From Clostridiales bacterium (GTDB lineage: Bacteria > Bacillota > Clostridia > Oscillospirales > Oscillospiraceae), in assembly GCA_019422005.1 (NCBI GenBank), contig JAHZEF010000063.1, positions 1-12,896 on the forward strand: 12,896 nucleotides of DNA, given 5' to 3'. The position numbers were made by a program, and so were the translations under genes. Positions within the stretch are counted from its first letter, which is position 1. Every line of letters starts with the position of its first letter. Positions 5,084 through 11,307 of the stretch are shown one piece after another. Under the pieces are notes generated by a model. The model searched no databases. It was not told the DNA's origin and saw nothing but the letters and a program-made list of their open reading frames with translations.

Positions 5084-6769
5084 ATGAAAGTTGTGATCGT
5101 GGGCGGCGTAGCCGGCGGCGCCAGCGCCGCCGCGCGCCTGCGCCGTCTGGACGAAGCCTGTGAAATCGTGCTGCTGGAGCGCGGAGAATATGTCTCCTTT
5201 GCCAACTGCGGCCTTCCCTATTATGTGGGCGGCGTGATTCCCGAAAAAAGCGCTCTCACCGTACAAACGCCGGAAAGCCTCCGCGCCCGCTTCCGGATCG
5301 ACGTGCGAACCAGGTCGGAGGCCGTTTCCATTGACCGCGCCGCAAAGGCCGTCACCGTACGCGACGGAAATACCGGCCGGGAATACCGCGAATCCTACGA
5401 TCGTCTGATTCTTTCCACCGGGGCGGAGCCGCTGCAGCCTGCTTTTGACGCCGCCGGCGCCCCCAATGTGTTTACGCTCCGGACGGTGCCCGACGCGCTG
5501 GCAATCCGGGAGGCGGCGAACGCCCTTGGCCCCGGCCGCCGCGCCGTGATTGTCGGCGGCGGCTATATCGGCGTGGAGATGGCGGAAAACCTGAAGGCCG
5601 CGGGCATGGAGGTGACCATTGTCGGACGTTCCGGACATCTGATCGCGCCGCTGGATCCCGACATGGCTGCAGATGTCCATGCCTATGTCCGCCGCCAGGG
5701 AGTCCGCCTTCTCCTGGGACAGGCCATGACAAACCTCACTGAACAGGGGGGCGTTCTCACCGTCCACACGCCCGATGCTGCGCTGGAGGCCGATCTGGTT
5801 GTCCTGGCGGCCGGCGTCCGCCCGGAAAGCCGGTTGGCCGCTGAGGCGGGCCTCCCCTGCGGCCGGAAAGGCGGCATTCAGGTGGACAGCCATATGCGGA
5901 CCGCAGACGAATTCATTTACGCTGTCGGCGATGCGGTGGAAACAACACACTTTGTCACCGGTGAAACAGCCATGATCCCGCTGGCCGGCCCCGCCAACCG
6001 CCAGGGGCGGATCGCCGCGGACAACATCTGCGGGCTTGCCTCCTCCTATGAGGGTACGCAGGGGAGCTCCATCCTGCAGATCTTTGACATGACCGTCGCC
6101 ACCACCGGTCTCAGCGAACAGGCCGCCCGCGCCCAGGGACTCGACTGCGACAAGGTTTACGTTTACGCCGCCAACCATGCCGGTTATTATCCGGGCGGCA
6201 GCATGCTCTCCATGAAAGTCCTGTTTGAACCGGCCGGCGGCCGGCTGCTGGGCGCGCAGATTGTCGGCTTTGAAGGCGTGGATAAGCGCTGCGACGTGCT
6301 GGCGACCGCCATCCGCCTTGGCGCCAGCGGCCGCGACCTGGCCCGGCTGGAGCTCTGCTATGCACCCCCCTTCGGATCCGCCAAGGATCCTGTCAACATG
6401 GCCGGTTTCCAGATCGAAAACCTGCAGAACGGCCTGGTCCGGCAATTCCACTGGCACGATGTGGCGGCGCTTCCCAGGGACGGGAGCGTACAGCTGCTGG
6501 ACGTGCGGACGCCTGCCGAGGCGGCCCGCGGCGCGATTGACGGCTTCCGCAACATTCCTCTGGACGAACTTCGCGCGCATCTGGACGAACTGGATCCGGC
6601 CAAGCCGGTCTATGTGCACTGCCACAGCGGCCTGCGCAGCTATATCGCCTGCCGGATCCTCACCGGAAGCGGCTTCGACTGCCGGAACCTGGCCGGCGGC
6701 TACCGTCTGTATCAGGCCGTAACCGGAGACGGGCAGCCTCCGGTCAGCGCCATGCCCTGCAGAAAATAA
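5084..6769 (+). CDS. CoA-disulfide reductase / NAD(P)H-dependent persulfide or polysulfide reductase with C-terminal rhodanese domain (CoADR-Rhd)
   Basis: This 561-aa cytoplasmic flavoprotein belongs to the pyridine nucleotide-disulfide oxidoreductases. It shows an FAD-binding start (MKVVIVGGVAGG), the single redox-active Cys of CoA-disulfide reductases in SFANCGLPYYVGG (C42), the NAD(P)H-binding glycine motif GGGYIGVEMAE (158-168), the second FAD motif FIYAVGDAVE (277-286) and the typical dimerisation segment YAPPFGSAKDPVNMAG (426-441). A rhodanese domain (about 455-550) carries its active-site loop CHSGLRS, with Cys513. Relatives of this fused form reduce CoA disulfide, CoA-persulfide, polysulfide or elemental sulfur with NAD(P)H, the rhodanese Cys acting as sulfur carrier. 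Length is normal for the fused form. The start at 5084 has GGAGG (5069-5073) 10 bases upstream; an upstream ATG at 5042 overlaps the -10 box. It is divergent from the LysR gene and ends at a shared terminator. The exact substrate cannot be read from sequence. Confidence 0.93.
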   Translation: MKVVIVGGVAGGASAAARLRRLDEACEIVLLERGEYVSFANCGLPYYVGGVIPEKSALTVQTPESLRARFRIDVRTRSEAVSIDRAAKAVTVRDGNTGREYRESYDRLILSTGAEPLQPAFDAAGAPNVFTLRTVPDALAIREAANALGPGRRAVIVGGGYIGVEMAENLKAAGMEVTIVGRSGHLIAPLDPDMAADVHAYVRRQGVRLLLGQAMTNLTEQGGVLTVHTPDAALEADLVVLAAGVRPESRLAAEAGLPCGRKGGIQVDSHMRTADEFIYAVGDAVETTHFVTGETAMIPLAGPANRQGRIAADNICGLASSYEGTQGSSILQIFDMTVATTGLSEQAARAQGLDCDKVYVYAANHAGYYPGGSMLSMKVLFEPAGGRLLGAQIVGFEGVDKRCDVLATAIRLGASGRDLARLELCYAPPFGSAKDPVNMAGFQIENLQNGLVRQFHWHDVAALPRDGSVQLLDVRTPAEAARGAIDGFRNIPLDELRAHLDELDPAKPVYVHCHSGLRSYIACRILTGSGFDCRNLAGGYRLYQAVTGDGQPPVSAMPCRK

Positions 6770-6806
6770 ACCGCCGGACTGCGGGCGTTCAGCCGGACGG
6801 CCGACA

Positions 6807-6846
6807 GGAAAACCTCCTGTATCCTTTCCGATACAGGAGGTTTTCC
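6807..6846. terminator. Bidirectional terminator between convergent genes
   Basis: A perfect 17-bp stem (ggaaaacctcctgtatc and its complement) with a 6-base loop lies between the stop of the plus-strand CoADR-Rhd gene (6769) and the stop of the minus-strand CmpB gene (6852). The stem has AAAA near one base and TTTT near the other, so a U run follows the GC-rich part of the hairpin in both directions. Confidence 0.9.
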
Positions 6847-6851
6847 CATTG

Positions 6852-7412
6852 CTATCTCAGAATCCTGATGATAAAGACCAGAACGTCAGCGCCCATCACA
6901 AGCATGCATCCCCGGCACACCGCTGTGCGCACGCGCGCCGCCATGGCGCCTGACAGCCGCTCCAGCAGCGGCTGAACCGCATACAGAAACAGTACGCCGC
7001 CCAGGCCAAAGCGGATGGACGGCGAAAGCGCAATCCTTCCCTGAAAGTGAACTGCATAGTCCTGATAGGTCTGCCAGGGCCAGAATCCGGTCAGCGCTTC
7101 GCACAGGTAGGATGCGGCCAGTTCAATCGCCGTCGCTGTCAGCGCACAGCCGAGGAACACCACAGGCAGCATCCGCAGCCGGGCCATTCCGGGCCTTCCG
7201 CGGATCAGCGGATCAATCAGGATGAGAAAGGCCAGCGCGCCGATGCCGTATACCGGACAATACGGGCCGAACAGCACGCCGCGGTTGGAGAACCCCCACC
7301 GGTACACCGCAACCTCCAGAAATACCTCGTAACACCACCCCAGAAGGGAATAGATAACAAAATACAGAAAATACCGTTCCAGTTTTTCTGCCTGCATTGG
7401 TCTGAGCCGCAT
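6852..7412 (-). CDS. CmpB-family (putative ABC-transporter type IV / DUF1113) membrane protein
   Basis: This 186-aa integral membrane protein has four to five hydrophobic segments. It carries the family's hallmark stretches: YSLLGWCYEVFLE (21-33) in the first membrane span, NRGVLFGPYCPVYGIGAL (43-60), and the later TYQDYAVHFQGRIALSPS (115-132), which corresponds to the W-DYS-NLNGRI region of relatives. Members are often labelled as putative ABC transporter permeases, but no transport activity is established by sequence. The start at 7412 has GGAGG 7 bases upstream. It lies 56 bases after the ABC exporter pair on the same strand and is the last gene before the bidirectional terminator, so it is probably co-transcribed. 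A functional link to the exporter is possible but unproven. Confidence 0.82.
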   Translation of the reverse strand: MRLRPMQAEKLERYFLYFVIYSLLGWCYEVFLEVAVYRWGFSNRGVLFGPYCPVYGIGALAFLILIDPLIRGRPGMARLRMLPVVFLGCALTATAIELAASYLCEALTGFWPWQTYQDYAVHFQGRIALSPSIRFGLGGVLFLYAVQPLLERLSGAMAARVRTAVCRGCMLVMGADVLVFIIRILR

Positions 7413-7468
7413 GCTCCCGCCTCCTTCCCCGCCGGTGTCAGGCAGCGCGCTTCTCTCCGCTCCCCAAC

Positions 7469-9205
7469 CTATTCGGAGAACTGGCTGTTGTACAGCTTTG
7501 CATAAAAGCCGTCCCTCCGGATCAGCTCCGCATGGTTCCCCTGTTCAATCAGCTTTCCGTCCTTCATAACCAAAATCACATCGGCCTCCTGAATTGTGGA
7601 AAGCCGGTGCGCCACAATAAAGCTGGTGCGCCCCTCCATCATGCGCGCGAACGCCGACTGAATTTTCTGCTCCGTCCGCGTGTCGATGGAGGAAGTCGCC
7701 TCATCCAGAATCAGCATCGGCGGCAGGCAGAGCATCACCCGCGCAATACACAGCAGCTGCCTCTGCCCCTGAGACAGGTTCTCCCCCCCGTTTTGGATCA
7801 CCGTATCATATCCCTGCGGCAGCCGGCGGATAAAGCTGTGCGCATGGGCCTGCCGCGCCGCAGCTTCCACCTCCTCATCCGTCGCCTGCGGCCGCCCCAT
7901 GGCAATATTCTCCCGTATGGTCGCCGACTTGAGCCACGTGTCCTGCAGGACCATGCCGAATCCGGAGCGAAGGCCGGCGCGGGTCATGGCCCGTATGTCC
8001 GTTCCGTCCACATCGATTTCGCCGCCGCACACGTCGTAAAACCGCATCAGCAGATTGATCAGCGTCGTCTTCCCGCATCCCGTAGGCCCCACAACCGCAA
8101 TGCGCGCTCCGGGACGCACGTCCAGGCTGAGCCGTTCAATCAGGCTCTGCTCCGGCGTATAGGAAAAAGACACATCCCGCAGGCTCACCCAGCCTTCAAA
8201 GCGCTCCGGTTCTGCGGCGTCCGGCGCATCCGGCGTCTCCGGTTCCTGATCAATCAGATCAAAAACCCGTCCGGCACACGCCAGGGCGTTCTGCAGCTCC
8301 GTCACCACACCGGAGATTTCATTAAACGGCTTGGTAAACTGATTGGCGTAACTGAGGAAGCAAGTCAGCTGCCCTACGGTGATGCCTCCGCCAATCGCGC
8401 TCAGCGCGCCGACGATCCCGACCCCCGCGTAAACCAGGCCGTTGACAAACCGTGTAGCCGGATTGGTAATGGAGGAAAAAAAGATTGCGCGCAGCGAATA
8501 CCGCTGCAGGCGCCCGTTGACTTCATCGAAGCGCTCCATAACGGCCTGCTCCTGCCCAAACGCCTGCACAACCTTTTGCCCGCCGATCATTTCATCGATC
8601 AGGGCCGTCTGTTCCCCCCGGGTCACAGACTGCAGCGTGAACATGGAATACGTTTTTTTCGCAATCACCGCCGCTGCCAGCAGGGATACGGGCGTCACCA
8701 GAACCACCACCAGCGTGATGGAACCGTTCACCGACAGCATAAATGCAAAAGTACCCAGAATGGTAATCACGCCGGTAAACAGCTGCGTAAAGCCCATCAG
8801 AAGTCCGTCGGAAAGCTGGTCAACATCCGCAATCACACGGCTGACCGTTTCACCGCTGGAGTGGCTGTCCAGATAGGAGACCGGTAAAATCTGCAGTTTC
8901 CGAAACGCAGCGGCCCGGATATCGCGCACCGTGCAGAGCGTGATGCGGTTGTTGCACAAATTCATCAGCCACTGCGCCGCCGCCGTCACAGCGGCAACCG
9001 TGCCGATCCGAAGCAGCAGCGGGCCCAATGCTGCAAAGTCCACCTTTCCCGGCGCCGTAATCAGATCCACCGCGTCGCCGGTCAGAATCGGCACATACAG
9101 TGTCAGCGCCACAGTTGCCACAGCCAGCAGCAGCGAGGCCGCCAGCAGGAACCCGTAAGGGCGGAGATAGGAAAACACACGCCGGAGCGCACCTTTATGC
9201 TTCAT
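7469..9205 (-). CDS. ABC exporter half-transporter, catalytically normal subunit (ABCB-type, heterodimer partner)
   Basis: This 578-aa half-transporter has six predicted membrane spans in about residues 15-310 followed by a nucleotide-binding domain. It carries Walker A GPTGCGKT (373-380), Q-loop Q421, signature LSQGQ (477-481), Walker B MLILDE with the catalytic Glu502, D-loop SSID and switch His533 (VAHRLST). The signature is altered from LSGGQ, as expected for the subunit that pairs with a degenerate partner: its own Walker sites work with the partner's intact LSGGQ. The ATG at 9205 overlaps the end of the partner gene by 11 bases and has AAGGAGG 9 bases upstream, implying translational coupling and equal amounts. 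Such pairs (TM287/288, BmrCD, LmrCD) export drugs, lipids or peptides; the substrate here is unknown. The open frame continues upstream inside the partner gene, but that part is a shadow. Confidence 0.93.
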   Translation of the reverse strand: MKHKGALRRVFSYLRPYGFLLAASLLLAVATVALTLYVPILTGDAVDLITAPGKVDFAALGPLLLRIGTVAAVTAAAQWLMNLCNNRITLCTVRDIRAAAFRKLQILPVSYLDSHSSGETVSRVIADVDQLSDGLLMGFTQLFTGVITILGTFAFMLSVNGSITLVVVLVTPVSLLAAAVIAKKTYSMFTLQSVTRGEQTALIDEMIGGQKVVQAFGQEQAVMERFDEVNGRLQRYSLRAIFFSSITNPATRFVNGLVYAGVGIVGALSAIGGGITVGQLTCFLSYANQFTKPFNEISGVVTELQNALACAGRVFDLIDQEPETPDAPDAAEPERFEGWVSLRDVSFSYTPEQSLIERLSLDVRPGARIAVVGPTGCGKTTLINLLMRFYDVCGGEIDVDGTDIRAMTRAGLRSGFGMVLQDTWLKSATIRENIAMGRPQATDEEVEAAARQAHAHSFIRRLPQGYDTVIQNGGENLSQGQRQLLCIARVMLCLPPMLILDEATSSIDTRTEQKIQSAFARMMEGRTSFIVAHRLSTIQEADVILVMKDGKLIEQGNHAELIRRDGFYAKLYNSQFSE

Positions 9206-10922
9206 GGCCCGCCGCCTCCTTCTGATACTGGGAGTCATAAATTTCCCGGTAAACCGGGCAGCGCTCCAGCAGTTCCCCGTGCGTGCCGAGCCCGGCGGCG
9301 CGGCCGTCTTCCAATACCAGGATTTGATCCGCAAAGCGGATGGACGAGGTGCGCTGGGAGACGATGAACACCGTGGTATTCTGCAGCGTCCGCAGTGCTT
9401 TGCGCAGCTTTGCGTCCGTCGCAAAATCCAATGCGGAGGCGCTGTCGTCCAGGATCAGGATTTCCGGCTCCCGGACAACCGCCCGGGCAATGGTCAGGCG
9501 CTGGCGCTGCCCTCCCGACAGGTTCCGTCCTCCCTGCTCCACCGGCGTCTCCAGCCCCAGTTCCTTCTGATCCACAAACTCTTCGGATTGGGAGACGGCC
9601 AGCGCCCGGCGCAGCTGGGCTTCCGTTGCGCCGGGATTTCCCCAAAGCAGGTTTTCCCGGATGGTCCCGCGGAACAGCAGCGCTTTCTGCGGGACCATCC
9701 CGATACGGGACCGCAGGGCAGCGTCGCTCCAGTCGGTCGTTTTCAGGCCATTGACCCGCACCTGCCCCCCGGTCGGCTTATAAAATCCCGGGATCAGGCT
9801 GACCAGCGAGGACTTTCCCGAACCGGTTCCGCCGATAATTCCGAATACGCTTCCCCGCGGCACTGTAAAGCTGATGTCCGACAGGGATTCGCCGCCGGCG
9901 TTCGGATAGGTCAGGCAGACGTGCTCAAACGCCACGGCCGGCGCCGCTCCGGCCTCCGCCGTACCGCTCCCTCCGGAGGCGGGCGGGACCTCAAGCAGCT
10001 GCTGGACACGGTTCCCGCATGCCCACGCCCTGGTGATGGTAATGATCAGATTCGCCATTTTCACAAGCTCCACCAGGATCTGCGACATATAATTGACCAG
10101 AGCCACCACCTGCCCCTGCGTCAAAACGCCCAGATGAACCTGAACCGCGCCGGTTTGGATCAGCACCACCAGAGCCAGATTGATCAGCACATAAGTCAGG
10201 GGATTCATCAGCGCCGAAATCCGTCCCACAAACAGGCTGAACCTTGTCAGCTTCTGATTCCGCGCGTCGAACTGGCACACCTCATCCGCCTGCTTGTTAA
10301 ACGCCCGCAGTACCCGGACCCCCGCCAGGTTTTCCCGGGTAATTCCCAGAACCGCATCCAGGTTCCGCTGAACCGTCCTGTAGCGCGGAATACTCCACAG
10401 CATAATTCCGAACACCACAAGCCCCAGGGCCGCAATCGCCGCCGCAAAAATCAAAGCGGCCCTCAGATGGATGGTCAGCGCCATGATCATGGCGCCGAAC
10501 ACAATGAACGGCGAGCGCAGCAGCAGCCGGAGCGCCAGGTTCACGCCGGTCTGTACCTGATTGATGTCGCTGCTCATGCGGGTGATCAGGGTATCGCCGC
10601 CCAGGCTGTCCAACGCGTCAAAGGACAGGCTTTGAATTTTTCCGAACAGCGCATGCCGCAGGGAGGCGGCGAACCCGACTGCCGCTTTCGCTGCAAAGTA
10701 CTGCGCCGTCACCGAACTCGCCAGCCCCACCAAGCCCAGCCCTGCCAAAACGCCCCCCAGACGGAGCACCAGCGCCCGGTCTCCGCCGCCGATCCCGTTA
10801 TCAATGATCGCCGCCATCACCAGCGGAACCAGAAGCTCAAAGGCCGCTTCCAGCAGCTTGAACAGCGGTCCCAGGACGCATTCCTTTTTGTAGTCGCGCA
10901 AATATCCAAATAATTTTTTCAT
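9195..10922 (-). CDS. ABC exporter half-transporter with degenerate ATPase site (heterodimer partner)
   Basis: This 575-aa half-transporter has a six-span membrane domain (about residues 15-305) and a nucleotide-binding domain. Walker A GGTGSGKS (364-371), Q412 and signature LSGGQ (468-472) are intact. The Walker B reads ILILDDSASALD, so Asp493 replaces the catalytic Glu, and the switch His is Gln523 (VSQRTSS). This is the noncatalytic subunit pattern known from TM287 and BmrC. Its LSGGQ completes the working ATP site of the downstream partner, while its own Walker motifs face the partner's altered LSQGQ. The start at 10922 is chosen for the GGAAGGG 9 bases upstream and the typical MKKLFGYLRDYKKE opening; thirteen further codons upstream lack support. 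It is first of the overlapping pair. No convincing promoter is seen before it, so it may be read from upstream. Confidence 0.93.
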   Translation of the reverse strand: MKKLFGYLRDYKKECVLGPLFKLLEAAFELLVPLVMAAIIDNGIGGGDRALVLRLGGVLAGLGLVGLASSVTAQYFAAKAAVGFAASLRHALFGKIQSLSFDALDSLGGDTLITRMSSDINQVQTGVNLALRLLLRSPFIVFGAMIMALTIHLRAALIFAAAIAALGLVVFGIMLWSIPRYRTVQRNLDAVLGITRENLAGVRVLRAFNKQADEVCQFDARNQKLTRFSLFVGRISALMNPLTYVLINLALVVLIQTGAVQVHLGVLTQGQVVALVNYMSQILVELVKMANLIITITRAWACGNRVQQLLEVPPASGGSGTAEAGAAPAVAFEHVCLTYPNAGGESLSDISFTVPRGSVFGIIGGTGSGKSSLVSLIPGFYKPTGGQVRVNGLKTTDWSDAALRSRIGMVPQKALLFRGTIRENLLWGNPGATEAQLRRALAVSQSEEFVDQKELGLETPVEQGGRNLSGGQRQRLTIARAVVREPEILILDDSASALDFATDAKLRKALRTLQNTTVFIVSQRTSSIRFADQILVLEDGRAAGLGTHGELLERCPVYREIYDSQYQKEAAGHEA

Positions 10923-11031
10923 AAAACAGCCCTTCCAGGAAGTGATCGGCCTCACGGTCATACAGGCTTTCCGCGGGATCCCGCAGCCGCCGGCTGCCGG
11001 CTGCGCATTGCGGCGCCGCAGAAGCCGCCGC
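10923..11031. other. GC-rich gap with clustered palindromes
   Basis: This 109-bp gap between the 88-aa gene and the ABC genes contains the perfect palindromes gcgggatcccgc (10973-10984) and tgcggcgccgca (11009-11020), and between them gcagccg (10983-10989) facing two tandem cggctgc units (10991-11004). The DNA could fold strongly but has no T tract, so it is a poor intrinsic terminator. It may be an attenuating or RNA-stabilising element, or just degenerate spacer. Only a weak -10-like TATGAC is seen before the ABC start. Confidence 0.5.
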
Positions 11032-11298
11032 CTACCGGTGCGCCTCCAGCCAGCTGCGAATTTCCTCCAGCGCCTCCCGGCTCATCGGAAAACTCCGCTC
11101 CTCTTCCACCGTGCTTTTCTCAATGCAGTAAAGCCCATGCCAAAGCTGGCCGCGGATCGTACTGGCCTCCAGATCCACTTCCTTGGGTGTTTTCATTTTG
11201 ACCTCCGGCGTCAGCATAAAGCGCAGGAGGCCGGCGCTTCCGGAAAACCGGTTGTTATTTTCAAAATAATGCAGCGTCGGCAAAAAGATCTCTTCCAT
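11032..11298 (-). CDS. Unassigned 88-aa protein
   Basis: This short protein begins MEEIFLPTLHYFENNN and ends EEIRSWLEAHR. It is soluble-looking, with no signal peptide, membrane span or cysteine-metal motif. A central basic/acidic stretch (KMKTPKEVDLEA) and a C-terminal helix (SREALEEIRSWLEAHR) are the only distinctive parts. I do not recognise a family with confidence. It is judged real because it starts 9 bases after the stop of the pepF remnant with a GAGG 7 bases upstream of the ATG, has normal codon use and balanced amino acid composition, and ends cleanly. It probably belongs to the same transcript as pepF. Function unknown. Confidence 0.65.
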   Translation of the reverse strand: MEEIFLPTLHYFENNNRFSGSAGLLRFMLTPEVKMKTPKEVDLEASTIRGQLWHGLYCIEKSTVEEERSFPMSREALEEIRSWLEAHR

Positions 11299-11307
11299 GG
11301 CCGTGCC

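Noticed and set aside
5071..5084. Similarity of the sequence before the CoADR ATG (gaaatttcaat) to gaaatttgcaatt near 4075 as a shared operator
   Set aside because: The first copy lies between the ribosome binding site and start codon, where AT-rich bases are expected; the match is short and gapped.
5060..6625. 521-codon open frame antisense to the CoADR-rhodanese gene
   Set aside because: Shadow frame produced by GC-rich codons opposite a clearly real gene. The translation shows no domain and no ribosome binding site was found.
9204..10913. 569-codon open frame antisense to the first ABC gene
   Set aside because: Same cause; product is rich in Q, R, H and P with no recognisable motif, typical of antisense shadows.
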